Positions 16,814-25,088 of a DNA stretch of 40,249 bases are shown piece after piece (the stretch's first letter is position 1; each line of letters begins with the position of its first letter). The notes under the pieces were generated by a model. That model had not been told where the DNA came from. It did not search any database and worked only from the letters and a program-made list of their open reading frames with translations. The translations under genes and the position numbers were made by a program. The DNA is taken from positions 1-40,249 of the forward strand of contig NZ_LAVA02000108.1 of NCBI RefSeq assembly GCF_000974985.2, written 5' to 3'. Origin of the DNA: Streptomyces mangrovisoli. Its GTDB lineage: Bacteria > Actinomycetota > Actinomycetes > Streptomycetales > Streptomycetaceae.

Positions 16814-17890
16814 ATGAACCACCCTCCCCACCCGCTTTCCGTCCGTAAGCCGCCGGTCCCGCATCCGCAACCCGCAGTTGGGCCGGTGCGGAGAACCTCT
16901 CCGAGTGTGACTGCGGTACAACTCCCCGATCTTCGCCCGGGACGATTCCCCCGACTCCCCCGTCGCGTCCCCGTCCGCCAGGTCCTGTGCCTGGTCCCGC
17001 TCCTCCTCGTCGCCGCGGCCGCGGTGCAACACCGCGACGTGCTCGTGGAGGGCTTCGGCCAGTTGCGCACGGCCGAGTGGCCCTGGCTGCTGGCCGCCGC
17101 CGGGGCGACCTGCCTGACCTGGGTGGCGGCCGCCTTCACCCGGCAGGGCGCCGTCGTCCAGCCACTGCCCAAACGGCGGCTGCTGGCCACCCAGTTCGCG
17201 GCCGGCGCGGCCAACCACCTGCTGCCGACCGGCCTCGGCGCGAGCGCCGTCAACCTGCGGTTCATGTCGGTGTGCGGGGTACCGCTGGCCCGGTCCTCGG
17301 CCGCGGTGGCGCTGTATCTCCTCGCCGAGTCCGTCGCCCGCGTCGGGCTGCTCACCGCGCTGCTGCTCGCGTTCCCCGACGCGCTGCGCATCGGTTCGCT
17401 GCTGCCGCACGGCACGCTCGGCCCGCTGCTGCTCGCCGTCGCGGGGGCGGCCCTCGTCGCCGCCGCCGTACTCGCTCTCGTACGGCGGCTGCGGACGGCC
17501 GTGTTCGGCTTCCTGCGCACCGCGCTCGGCGAACTGCGCTCGGTGCACACCCGGCCGGCGCGCGCCCTGGCCCTGTGGGGCGGGTCGCTGGCCTTCCCCA
17601 CGTTGCAGGCGGCCGGGCTGGTCGCGGTGGGACAGGCGCTGGATCTGCCGGTGCCGCCCGTGTACATGGCGCTCGCGTATCTGGCGGCGACGGTCGCCGT
17701 GGCGCTGGTGCCGACCCCGGGCGGCCTGGGTTCCGTCGAGGCCGCCCTGATCGTGGCGCTGGTCGCGGCGGGCGGCCCGGTGGCGCTCGCCACGGCGGTG
17801 GTGCTGGCGTACCGGATCATCACCGTCTGGGTGCCGCTGGTGCCGGGGGCGGTGACGCTGGGCGCCCTGGTGCGGCTGAAGGTGATCTGA
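16814..17890 (+). CDS. YbhN-like / lysylphosphatidylglycerol synthase TM-region membrane protein
   Basis: A 358-residue integral membrane protein. A basic, proline-rich N-terminal tail of about 55 residues precedes seven or eight hydrophobic segments, starting at VLCLVPLLLVAAAAV. Family signatures include ATQFAAGAANHLLPTGLGAS (an MprF/UPF0104-type conserved loop), AVALYLLAESVARVG and the C-terminal ALVPTPGGLGSVEAAL. These flippase-like proteins resemble the lipid-translocating half of MprF but lack the synthase domain; substrates are generally unknown. ATG 16814 has GAAGGG just upstream. It is divergent from the toxin operon and followed by a strong hairpin, so it is probably a single-gene transcript. 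Confidence 0.85.
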   Translation: MNHPPHPLSVRKPPVPHPQPAVGPVRRTSPSVTAVQLPDLRPGRFPRLPRRVPVRQVLCLVPLLLVAAAAVQHRDVLVEGFGQLRTAEWPWLLAAAGATCLTWVAAAFTRQGAVVQPLPKRRLLATQFAAGAANHLLPTGLGASAVNLRFMSVCGVPLARSSAAVALYLLAESVARVGLLTALLLAFPDALRIGSLLPHGTLGPLLLAVAGAALVAAAVLALVRRLRTAVFGFLRTALGELRSVHTRPARALALWGGSLAFPTLQAAGLVAVGQALDLPVPPVYMALAYLAATVAVALVPTPGGLGSVEAALIVALVAAGGPVALATAVVLAYRIITVWVPLVPGAVTLGALVRLKVI

Positions 17891-17905
17891 GGACCCGCGC
17901 GGACC

Positions 17906-17933
17906 GCGGGCGGCCCCCGGGCGGGCCGCCCGC
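17906..17933 (+). terminator. hairpin terminator after the YbhN-like gene
   Basis: GCGGGCGGCC and GGCCGCCCGC form a perfect 10-bp stem with an 8-base loop, starting 16 bases after the stop codon. The following 180 bp to the SDR gene hold nothing I can name. Confidence 0.65.
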
Positions 17934-18114
17934 CCCGCGCGCCGAGCCCGGATGCCGTACCGCCGGACGAGTGCCAGACTGGATCTCCGAGGGCGGCGGC
18001 CCGTGGGCGAACGACCCGGCGCCCGGCCCCGCCACGTCCTTCACGCGAGTCCCAGGAGCGGAAGGACCGACGGCGACCCCGACGGCGACCGGGCGCGAAC
18101 GGATGTGACGCCCT

Positions 18115-18873
18115 GTGAGTGCAACCGGAGACGGCCCCGAGGAGACGCGCGGAGCGCCGGCCGGGCAGACGGTCGTGGTCGTGGGCGGCAGCGCGGGCAT
18201 CGGTCTGGAGACCGCGCGCCAGGTCCGCGCCGCGGGCGGTGACGTGGTGCTGGTGGCCCGCGACCCGGAGCGCCTCGCGCGGGCGGCGGACGAGCTGAAG
18301 CCGCTGAGCACGGCCTCGTTCGACGCCACGGACGCCGTACGCCTGGAGCACTTCCTCGACACCCTGCCGGCTCCGGTCGACCATGTGCTCGTCACCGCGG
18401 GCAGCCCGGCGTACACACCCCTCGACGAACTGGATCTCGCCGACGCCGGGCGGGACTTCGGCGGGCGGATCGCCATGATGCTGGCGGTGGCGCGGGCCGG
18501 CCGCGGAATGGTGCGGCCCGGCGGGACGCTGCTGTTCATCGGCGGCACCGGCGGCCGCCGGCCCGCGCCGGGCATGGCCGTCATGGGCGCCCTCACGGCC
18601 GCGCTGCCGGCGCTGACCGCCCAACTCGCGCTGGAGGTCGCCCCGGTGCGGATCAACCTCATCGCGGCCGGGTTCGTGGACACCCCGCTGTCGGCCGCTC
18701 TGCTCGGCGACCGGCTTGAGGCGCGGCGCGAGGAGTTGAGACGGACCCTGCCCATCGGGCGGGTCGTCGGCCCGGCGGACGTCGCCGCCCTCGCCGTGCA
18801 TCTCATGGCCAACGGCGCCCTCACCGGCGCCACCTACGACATCGACGGCGGGCAGCAGCTCGTCGCCCGCTGA
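18115..18873 (+). CDS. atypical short-chain dehydrogenase/reductase family protein
   Basis: A 252-residue SDR-fold protein. The cofactor loop VVVGGSAGIGLETARQV (residues about 20-36), VLVTAGSP in the NNAG position and the C-terminal GATYDIDGGQQLV are typical. The catalytic region is not: where classical SDRs have Ser and YxxxK, this one reads FIGGTGGRRPAPGMAVMGAL, with neither Tyr nor Lys. It is therefore an atypical member that may bind a nucleotide without classical redox catalysis. GTG 18115 is taken as the start with a weak GGATGTGAC upstream; the VVVVGG stretch offers internal GTG codons but would cut the Rossmann fold. It lies 42 bp before a VOC protein and is probably co-transcribed with it. 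Confidence 0.83.
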   Translation: MSATGDGPEETRGAPAGQTVVVVGGSAGIGLETARQVRAAGGDVVLVARDPERLARAADELKPLSTASFDATDAVRLEHFLDTLPAPVDHVLVTAGSPAYTPLDELDLADAGRDFGGRIAMMLAVARAGRGMVRPGGTLLFIGGTGGRRPAPGMAVMGALTAALPALTAQLALEVAPVRINLIAAGFVDTPLSAALLGDRLEARREELRRTLPIGRVVGPADVAALAVHLMANGALTGATYDIDGGQQLVAR

Positions 18874-18915
18874 CCGCACCGCAGACCTGCCCCACTCGAA
18901 GCGAGAGGCGCACGC

Positions 18916-19533
18916 ATGGACATGAAACTCGAGGTCGTCGTGGTCCCGGTGTCCGACGTCGACCGGGCCAAGGACTTCTACACGGCGCTGGGCTGGCGGC
19001 TCGACGCCGACATCACCCCCGAAGCGGGCTACCGGGTGGTGCAGGTGACGCCACCGGGCTCCCCCGCCTCGGTCATCTTCGGTACGTCCGTCACCGAGCA
19101 GGCGCCCGGCACGGCCCGGGGCCTCCAACTGGTCGTCGACGACATCGAGGCGGCCCGAGAGGAACTGGTCAAGCACGGCGCGGACCCCAGCGAGGTGTTC
19201 CATGACGCCACCGGTGTGTTCCATCACGCCGGGACCGACGCCCGGGTGCCCGGCCCCGATCCCGGGCGCAGCAGCTACGGGTCCTTCCTGTCGTTCGGCG
19301 ACCCGGACGGCAATGGCTGGATCCTCCAGGAGATCACGTCGCGGCTGCCGGGACGGGTGGACCCCGCGGCCACCTCCTTCTCCTCGGCGGCGGACCTGGC
19401 GTCCGCGCTGCGCCGGGCCGCGGCGGCGCACGGCGAGCACGAGGCGCGGACCGGGGCGGAGGACCCGGACTGGCCGGACTGGTACGCCCGGTACATGGTC
19501 GGCGAGCAGGCGGGGACACCGGCGCCGGAGTGA
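18916..19533 (+). CDS. VOC (glyoxalase/bleomycin-resistance fold) family protein
   Basis: A 205-residue vicinal-oxygen-chelate protein. It starts with VVVPVSDVDRAKDFYTALGW, the first beta-alpha-beta unit, and has the second-module FLSFGDPDGNGWILQEI near residue 135-150, where the terminal Glu commonly binds metal. The last 50 residues form an extension rich in Ala and Glu ending in DWPDWYARYMVGEQAG, a tail seen on several actinobacterial VOC proteins. The substrate is unknown; VOC members include dioxygenases, isomerases and antibiotic-binding proteins. ATG 18916 has GCGAGAGG upstream. It follows the atypical SDR closely and precedes a crotonase, which suggests a small-molecule catabolic or tailoring function without fixing it. 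Confidence 0.88.
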   Translation: MDMKLEVVVVPVSDVDRAKDFYTALGWRLDADITPEAGYRVVQVTPPGSPASVIFGTSVTEQAPGTARGLQLVVDDIEAAREELVKHGADPSEVFHDATGVFHHAGTDARVPGPDPGRSSYGSFLSFGDPDGNGWILQEITSRLPGRVDPAATSFSSAADLASALRRAAAAHGEHEARTGAEDPDWPDWYARYMVGEQAGTPAPE

Positions 19534-19664
19534 CGGGACGCGGGGGCGCCGGGAGTACTCCCCTGCACCCCTGCCCCCGTGCACCCCTGCCCCTGCCCGG
19601 AGCGCCGGCCGCCGCCGTGGCACAGTGGCCTTCCGCATCGGGCAGCCGAGGGAAGGAGCCGGTC

Positions 19665-20429
19665 ATGGGCGTACGGCTGGAGCGCGCGGGGCAGGTCACC
19701 ACGGTCGTCCTGTCCCGGCCCGCGGCACGCAACGCCGTGGACGGCCCCACGGCCGCCGAACTCGTGGCCGCCTTCCGGGAGTTCGAGGCGGACGACGAGG
19801 CCCGGGTGGCCGTGCTGTGGGGCGAGGGCGGCACGTTCTGCGCGGGGGCGGACCTCAAGGCGATCGGCACCGAGCGCGGCAACCGGGTCGCCGAGGACGG
19901 TGACGGGCCGATGGGCCCGACCCGGCTGCGGCTGTCGAAGCCGGTGATCGCCGCCGTCGCGGGCCACGCCGTCGCGGGCGGTCTGGAGCTGGCCCTCTGG
20001 TGCGATCTGCGGGTCGCCGAGGAGGACGCGGTGTTCGGGGTGTTCTGCCGCCGCTGGGGCGTGCCGCTGATCGACGGCGGAACGGTACGGCTGCCGCGGC
20101 TGATCGGCACCAGCCGGGCCATGGACCTGATCCTGACCGGCCGGCCGGTGCCCGCCCGCGAGGCCCTGGAGATGGGGCTCGCCAACCGAGTCGTGCCCAC
20201 CGGGTCGGCGCGTGCCGAGGCGGAGGCGCTGGCCGCGGAGATCGCGCGCTTCCCGCAGGCGTGCCTGCGATCGGACCGCGCGTCCGTCCTCGACCAGGAG
20301 GGCCTGGACGAGCCGGCGGCGCTGCTCGGTGAAGTCCGGCACGGGGCGGGCGTGCTGGCGCAGAGCCTCGAAGGCGCCGCCCGCTTCGCCTCCGGCGCGG
20401 GCCGCCACGGTTCGTTCACGAACCTCTGA
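19665..20429 (+). CDS. enoyl-CoA hydratase/isomerase (crotonase) family protein
   Basis: A 254-residue crotonase-fold enzyme acting on acyl-CoA thioesters. The oxyanion-hole segments are FCAGADLKAIG (about residues 62-72) and AGHAVAGGLELALWCDLRVA (about 103-122). The catalytic Glu region reads FCRRWGVPLIDGGTVRLPRLIG, where the second conserved position is Asp/Gly rather than the Glu of canonical hydratase, so the exact reaction is open. ARFPQACLRSDR near the C-terminus is typical of the family. ATG 19665 is chosen because GGAAGGAG lies 6 bases upstream; the open frame extends 45 codons further upstream but through low-complexity sequence. It is 131 bp after the VOC gene. Confidence 0.88.
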   Translation: MGVRLERAGQVTTVVLSRPAARNAVDGPTAAELVAAFREFEADDEARVAVLWGEGGTFCAGADLKAIGTERGNRVAEDGDGPMGPTRLRLSKPVIAAVAGHAVAGGLELALWCDLRVAEEDAVFGVFCRRWGVPLIDGGTVRLPRLIGTSRAMDLILTGRPVPAREALEMGLANRVVPTGSARAEAEALAAEIARFPQACLRSDRASVLDQEGLDEPAALLGEVRHGAGVLAQSLEGAARFASGAGRHGSFTNL

Positions 20430-20437
20430 GCCGCCGC

Positions 20438-20492
20438 CCGGCCGCGCACACCGGGGCGGACCGTTCCCGGCCGCGCACACCGGGGTGGACCG
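20438..20492. repeat. short tandem direct repeat between convergent genes
   Basis: CCGGCCGCGCACACCGGGGC begins two 26-base copies (20438-20463 and 20467-20492) that differ at one base and repeat with a 29-base period. They fill the gap between the crotonase and the FAD oxidoreductase and may contribute to termination. Confidence 0.6.
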
Positions 20493-20501
20493 CCCCGCCC
20501 G

Positions 20502-21728
20502 TCAGCCCACCCGTATCCGCACCTCCCCGCCCCGCGGGTCGACCAGGTGGGTCCAGCGCGGGGACAGGTGCAGCGGGCGGCCTGGCAGCACCGTGCGGGC
20601 GAGCACGCGCTCGCGGTGCAGCAGGCGGCCGTTCTGGAGGACGTACAGCACCGGGGCGGTGAGTTCGGCGGTGGTGCGCAGGACGTACGGCAGGTCGTCG
20701 CCGCGGGTGACGCGGTGCGGGGCGATCCAGTGCAGCGGCCGTTCCACCACGAGCCGGACCGAGCCGGGCCATTCGGCGGCGACCAGCCACTCCAGGACCG
20801 CGCCCGCCGCCTGCACCCCCTCGCGGGCCGCGGTGCCCGCGCTCTCCACGGGGTGCAGCACGCTGCCGACCGCGAAGACGCCGGGGCGCGAGGTGTGCAG
20901 GCCGCCGTCGACGGCGGGGGCCCGGCTCGCGGGGTCGAGGACGATCTGGCCGCGCCGGGCGAGTTCGTGGTCGGGCACGAAGTCGCCGGTGAACACGACG
21001 GTGTCGCACGGCAGTACGGTCGTACGGCCGTCGTGGGCGCGGACGCGGACGCCGTACAGCCGTCCGTGGCCGAGGAGTTCGGCGACGGTGGTGCGGGTGA
21101 GCAGCGGGATGCCGCGCCGCAGTCGGGCGTCCTGGGCGCGCAACGGGGATGTCTGGGCCCGGGCCTGGTCGGTGACCATGGCGGCGACCTGCGCCCCGGC
21201 GGCCCGTACGGTGGCGGCGGCCGCGTACGAGACGTCCTCCGCGCCGACGACGACCGCGCGGCTGCCGATCCGCTGCCCGTGCAGATGGACGGCCTGCTGC
21301 AACTCGCCGGTCGTGTAGACCCCGGCGGGCCGGGTGCCGGGCACCAGGCGTGCGGCGCGCGGGCGTTCGCGGGCGCCGGTGGCGAGGACGACGGCGCGGG
21401 CGGTGACGTTCTCGGGGCCGCGCGGGCCGACGGCGGCCAGGGTGAGCGGGCCGGCCCAGTCGAGCGCGGTGACCCCGGTGCGCACGACCGCGCCCGCGTG
21501 CACGGCGCCGTCGCGGAGCAGCCGGGCGTAGACGGGCCCGGTCAGCGGGTGGGTCCAGGTGCCGAAGCCGCCGTGCGCGCAGTGCCGGGGCACTCCCCCG
21601 GCCTGCCGTTCCCGGTCCAGGACCTCGACCCGCTCCACGCCCGCGGCGGCGAGGCGGGCGGCCGCCGCGAGCCCGGCGGGGCCCGCGCCGACGATCAGGA
21701 CGTCCACCGACCGTTCTCGGCCGGTCAT
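20502..21728 (-). CDS. FAD/NAD(P)-dependent oxidoreductase of the glycerol-type operon
   Basis: A 408-residue two-dinucleotide-binding flavoprotein. FAD binding is at DVLIVGAGPAGLAAAARLAA (about residues 8-27), the second Rossmann motif is at SRAVVVGAEDVSYAAAATVR (about 165), and the ATG motif VVLATGARERPRAARLVPG and the C-terminal GVFAVGSVLHPVESAGTAA close the FAD site. It resembles the NAD(P)/FAD oxidoreductase subunits that accompany GlpA-like dehydrogenases and opine or cyanide oxidase complexes, where they pass electrons through a [2Fe-2S] BFD domain, which the upstream protein carries. ATG 21728 overlaps that gene's stop (ATGA). The DUF1667 partner often found in such operons is not present here. 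Confidence 0.88.
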   Translation of the reverse strand: MTGRERSVDVLIVGAGPAGLAAAARLAAAGVERVEVLDRERQAGGVPRHCAHGGFGTWTHPLTGPVYARLLRDGAVHAGAVVRTGVTALDWAGPLTLAAVGPRGPENVTARAVVLATGARERPRAARLVPGTRPAGVYTTGELQQAVHLHGQRIGSRAVVVGAEDVSYAAAATVRAAGAQVAAMVTDQARAQTSPLRAQDARLRRGIPLLTRTTVAELLGHGRLYGVRVRAHDGRTTVLPCDTVVFTGDFVPDHELARRGQIVLDPASRAPAVDGGLHTSRPGVFAVGSVLHPVESAGTAAREGVQAAGAVLEWLVAAEWPGSVRLVVERPLHWIAPHRVTRGDDLPYVLRTTAELTAPVLYVLQNGRLLHRERVLARTVLPGRPLHLSPRWTHLVDPRGGEVRIRVG

Positions 21729-23515
21729 GCGCGTGACTCCTCGAAGAGCGCGCGGACCGTGGCACCGCAGTAGAAGCCCTGGCAGCGGCCGGAGCGGGCC
21801 CGGGTGCGGCGGCGCAGCCCGTCGAGGCCGCGCGGGGGGAGCGTGCTGGTGAGGGCGTCGCGGATCTCGCCGCGCGAGACGCGTTCGCAGTGGCAGACGA
21901 GGGTGCCGTACTCGGGGTCCTGGGCGATGAGTTCGGGCCGCTGGTAGGGGCGGGGAAACGCCTCGCCGAGGTTGGGCATGTGCACCGGTTCGAGGTCGCG
22001 GGCCGGGCCGAGGTCCAGGCCGGTGTCCGCGAGCAGCGCGGTGACGTGGTCGGCGATGGCGAGGGAGGCGGTCAGGCCGGTGGAGCGGATGCCGCCGACG
22101 GTGACGAGCCCCTGCTCGGCGTGGGCGGTGATGCGGTAGTCGTCGTGCTCGGTGGCGGCGCGCAGGCCCGCGTAGACGGCGGTGACCTCCTCGTCGAGCA
22201 GGCGGGGCAGGACGCGGGCGCCCTTCTCGCGGAGCGCGGCGAGGCCGTCGGCGGTGGAGCCGGTGGCGTGTTTGTCGCGGAGGTCCTCGGCGGTCGGCCC
22301 GAGCAGGACGTTGCCGTAGACGGTGGGGGCGACGAGGACGCCCTTGCCGAGGGCCGTGGGGACGGGCAGCAGGATGTGGTGGACGAGGGCGCGGGCGAAC
22401 TTGTCGAAGACGATGAGCTGGCCGCGGCGCGGGGTGACGGTGAAGTCGTCGTGGCCGAGGCGCCGGTCGAGGGTGTCGGCGTGCAACCCGGCGGCGTTGA
22501 CCAGGCGGTGGGCGTACAGGGTGCCGCGGCCGGTGGTCAGACGGTGCAGGCCGCCCGGCCGGTCGGCCTTCTCCACCCGGGTGTTGAGGTGGAGGTGGAC
22601 GCCGTGCCGCACGGCCTGGGTGGCGTAGGCGAGGGTCGTGGTCCAGGGGCAGACGATGCTCTCGCCGGGCACGTGCAGGGCGCCGAGCGCGCCGGGGCCG
22701 AGGTGTGGTTCGCGGGTGTAGAGCTCCTCGGGGTCGAGGGGCCGGGCGTCCTGGTAGCCGTTGCGCACGGCCTTGGCGGCGAGTGCGGGCAGGGCGGCGA
22801 GCTGTCCCTCGTCCCAGGCGACGAGGAGCGCGCCGACCGGTTCGACGGGGATGCCCGACTCGGCGGCGTAGGCGGCGAGTTGCCGGCCGCCCTCGCGGAC
22901 CAGACGGGCCTCCAGCGATCCGGGGACCGCATCGAACCCGGTGTGCAGGATCGCGGTGTTGGCCTTGGACGTGCCCTGCCCGACGTCGTCCTGCGCCTCC
23001 ACCAGCGCGACGCGCAGCCCGGGGTGGCGGGCCAGCGCCCGGGCGATCGCCGAGCCGACGACTCCGGCCCCGACGATCACCACGTCGTACGGCTCCGCGG
23101 GCAGCGCGCCCTCGGCGGTGACGACCGGCTGCGGGACCCCTGCCGGGGGCTCGGGCGGCGCGACGGCGGGCTGCGGGAGCCCTGCCGGGCGCTCGGACGC
23201 TACGACGGCGGGCAGCGGGCGAGCGGGCGGCGCGGCGGCGGCCGACTGACGAGCGGGCGGCGCGACGGCAGGCTGCGGGTGGGCGGACTCCGCGGAGACG
23301 ACCGACCCGTCGGCGGGAACGGTTCCCGCGGGGGAGGCGGACGACGGCCAGGCGACGCACCCGTCCGAAGCGGACGAAGGCCGGGCGGTGGGCTCGACGG
23401 CGGCGGACGACGATCGGGCGGCCAACTCAGCGGCGGCGGACGACGGACGGACGGCCGACCCGGCAGCGGCGGACGACGGCCGGGCGGCGGGCCCGCCGTT
23501 CGGGCCGGTGTTCAT
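21725..23515 (-). CDS. GlpA-like FAD-dependent dehydrogenase with BFD [2Fe-2S] tail and repetitive N-terminus
   Basis: A 596-residue protein, about 140 residues longer than expected. Residues 144-161 (DVVIVGAGVVGSAIARAL) start a DAO-type FAD domain like glycerol-3-phosphate dehydrogenase, with GQGTSKANTAILHTGFDA and VGGIRSTGLTASLAIADH. The C-terminus carries a BFD-type iron-sulfur site: LVCHCERVSRGEI, then SGRCQGFYCG. It probably oxidises glycerol-3-phosphate made by the upstream kinase and passes electrons to the downstream flavoprotein. Residues 12-66 are five 11-residue repeats (RPSSAAAELAA type), followed by Pro/Ala repeats to 140, with no homology I recognise. The ATG shares ATGA with the kinase stop, which supports translation of the extension. 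Confidence 0.88.
   Translation of the reverse strand: MNTGPNGGPAARPSSAAAGSAVRPSSAAAELAARSSSAAVEPTARPSSASDGCVAWPSSASPAGTVPADGSVVSAESAHPQPAVAPPARQSAAAAPPARPLPAVVASERPAGLPQPAVAPPEPPAGVPQPVVTAEGALPAEPYDVVIVGAGVVGSAIARALARHPGLRVALVEAQDDVGQGTSKANTAILHTGFDAVPGSLEARLVREGGRQLAAYAAESGIPVEPVGALLVAWDEGQLAALPALAAKAVRNGYQDARPLDPEELYTREPHLGPGALGALHVPGESIVCPWTTTLAYATQAVRHGVHLHLNTRVEKADRPGGLHRLTTGRGTLYAHRLVNAAGLHADTLDRRLGHDDFTVTPRRGQLIVFDKFARALVHHILLPVPTALGKGVLVAPTVYGNVLLGPTAEDLRDKHATGSTADGLAALREKGARVLPRLLDEEVTAVYAGLRAATEHDDYRITAHAEQGLVTVGGIRSTGLTASLAIADHVTALLADTGLDLGPARDLEPVHMPNLGEAFPRPYQRPELIAQDPEYGTLVCHCERVSRGEIRDALTSTLPPRGLDGLRRRTRARSGRCQGFYCGATVRALFEESRA
23318..23482 (-). repeat. 33-bp tandem coding repeat, five copies
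   Basis: Five consecutive 33-base units encode 11-residue blocks beginning RPSS, RPSS, RSSS, RPSS and WPSS inside the N-terminal extension of the GlpA-like gene. The units have diverged mostly in their last five codons. A second, looser repeat (ERPAGLPQPAVAPP / EPPAGVPQPVV) follows at about 23110-23200. Confidence 0.8.
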
Positions 23516-24951
23516 GCCGGGCTCCGTTCCAGCAGGGTGTGCACCGCGGCGCGGAACCCGGCCAGCCGTTCGGCGGCCTCGTCGGCGCTGATCCGGGGCT
23601 CGTGGACGGCGGCGGGCCGCCAGTCCGGCAGGGCCTCCTCCAGGGTCAGCCGGGGGTCGGCGCCGAGCCGGGCCAGCGTGCCGACGCCCAGCGCGGTCGC
23701 GTCGGGCAGCGCGGACACCTCGACGGGGCGCTGGAGGAGGTCGGCCTGGGTCTGCATGAGCAGCGCCGAGCGGGTCAGGCCGCCGTCGACGCGCAGGGAT
23801 TCGAGCGGGGTGCCGAGGTCGGCGGCGACGGCGTCGGCGAGGTCGACGACCTGGGCGGCGATACCCTCGCACAGCGCGCGCACCACGTGCCCCGGGCCGG
23901 TGTCGAGGCCGAGTCCGGTCAGCGAGCCGCGCAGGTCGCCGCGCCACCAGGGGGCGGCGAGCCCGGCGAGGGCGGGGACGAAGGTGACGCCGCCGCTGTC
24001 CGGTACGCCGCCGCCGACGCGATCGAGGTCGGTGGCGCCGGAGATGACGCCGAGGTCGGTGAGCCAGCGCACCGCGGACGCGGCCGTGTAGACCTGGCCG
24101 TCCAGGCAGTAACTGGTCCGTCCGGCGAGCCGCCAGGCGACGCAGCTGACCAGTCCCGAGGTGCCGCGCCGGGGGGTGTCGCCGGTGTGCGCGAGCAGGA
24201 ACGCGCCCGTTCCGTAGGTGCACTTGGCGCTGCCGGGGGCGGTGACCCGCTGGGCCAGCAGGGCCGCCTGCTGGTCGACGACGAGCCCGGTGAGCGGGAC
24301 GGCGCGGCCGAACTCCTCGGTGGTGGCGAACTCGCCCGCGGCGTCGACGACCTCGGGGAGGCGTTCGCCGGTCAGGCCGTACAGCTCCAGGGCGCGCGGC
24401 GACCACCGCGCGTGGTCGAGGTCGAGCAGTCCGGTGCGCCCGGCGGTGGCCGCGTCGGTGACGAAGGCTCCGGTGAGCCGGTGCACGAGCCAGGCGTCGG
24501 AGGTGGTGACGACGCCGTCCTCGGTCAGATGGCGTCGTATCCAGGCCATTTTGGGGGCGGCGAAGTAGGGGTCGACGGGCAGCCCGGTCAGCTGTCGCAA
24601 CTCTTCGCTTTCCGGGGCGAGTTCGGCGCAGATTCGCTCGGCGCGGCGGTCCTGCCAGACCAGGGCGTCGGTGAGCGGGCGGCCGGTGGCGGGATCCCAG
24701 GCGAGGACGGTCTCGCCCTGGTTGGCCAGACCCACGGCCGCGACCGGTTCGCCGCCCTCGGCGAGCGCGCGACGGCAGGCGACCAGGACGGAGTCGTAGA
24801 GCTCGACGGGGTCGACCTCGACGAGGCCGCCGGGCAGATGGCGGGGCCGGACCTCGGCGAAACCGGTGCCGATGACGCCCCGTTCGGGGCAGATCACCAG
24901 GGCTTTGGTGCCTGACGTGCCCTGGTCGACGGCGAGCACCGGACCTGTCAT
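23512..24951 (-). CDS. FGGY-family carbohydrate kinase, glycerol kinase-like
   Basis: A 479-residue FGGY kinase. The N-terminal phosphate-1 motif is VLAVDQGTSGTKALVI, followed by LANQGETVLAWDPATGRPL and WQDRR, the glycerol-kinase-like substrate region. The second-lobe FGGY signature region includes KCTYGTGAFLLAHTG, and SLRVDGGLTRSALLMQTQADLL is the adenosine-binding part. Glycerol is the likeliest substrate given the GlpA-like dehydrogenase next door, though erythritol or other polyols are possible. ATG 24951 has GGGGAGG 6 bases upstream; the TTG immediately before it is not preferred. It is the first of three genes all joined by ATGA overlaps. A 19-bp palindrome lies 85 bp upstream. Confidence 0.9.
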   Translation of the reverse strand: MTGPVLAVDQGTSGTKALVICPERGVIGTGFAEVRPRHLPGGLVEVDPVELYDSVLVACRRALAEGGEPVAAVGLANQGETVLAWDPATGRPLTDALVWQDRRAERICAELAPESEELRQLTGLPVDPYFAAPKMAWIRRHLTEDGVVTTSDAWLVHRLTGAFVTDAATAGRTGLLDLDHARWSPRALELYGLTGERLPEVVDAAGEFATTEEFGRAVPLTGLVVDQQAALLAQRVTAPGSAKCTYGTGAFLLAHTGDTPRRGTSGLVSCVAWRLAGRTSYCLDGQVYTAASAVRWLTDLGVISGATDLDRVGGGVPDSGGVTFVPALAGLAAPWWRGDLRGSLTGLGLDTGPGHVVRALCEGIAAQVVDLADAVAADLGTPLESLRVDGGLTRSALLMQTQADLLQRPVEVSALPDATALGVGTLARLGADPRLTLEEALPDWRPAAVHEPRISADEAAERLAGFRAAVHTLLERSPA

Positions 24952-25035
24952 CAAGCCCTCCCCTGGCTGATCACTGCGCGACAGACTGCCGTCGTCGTGA
25001 GCGCGCCGTCAAGCTCCGCCGTCGACCCGCGTTGA

Positions 25036-25054
25036 TTGACTGACTGACAGTCAA
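25036..25054. promoter_or_regulatory. palindromic operator candidate
   Basis: TTGACTGACTGACAGTCAA has perfect 7-bp arms (TTGACTG/CAGTCAA) around 5 bases. It lies in the divergent gap, 85 bp before the kinase operon and about 120 bp before the rightward leader ORF. Its form suits a TetR- or GntR-type dimer. No regulator gene is adjacent. Confidence 0.55.
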
Positions 25055-25088
25055 AGTTGCTGCTGGGGAAGGGTGTTAAATACGTTCC

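Noticed and set aside
18115..20429. Secondary-metabolite gene cluster built on the SDR, VOC and crotonase genes
   Set aside because: No PKS, NRPS, terpene or RiPP core gene is present, and the spacing suggests separate small transcripts.
20502..23360. A 952-codon minus-strand frame suggesting a fusion of the FAD oxidoreductase with an upstream domain
   Set aside because: Residues before ATG 21728 are Arg/Pro-rich out-of-frame reading of the GlpA-like gene; the ATGA overlap explains the arrangement.
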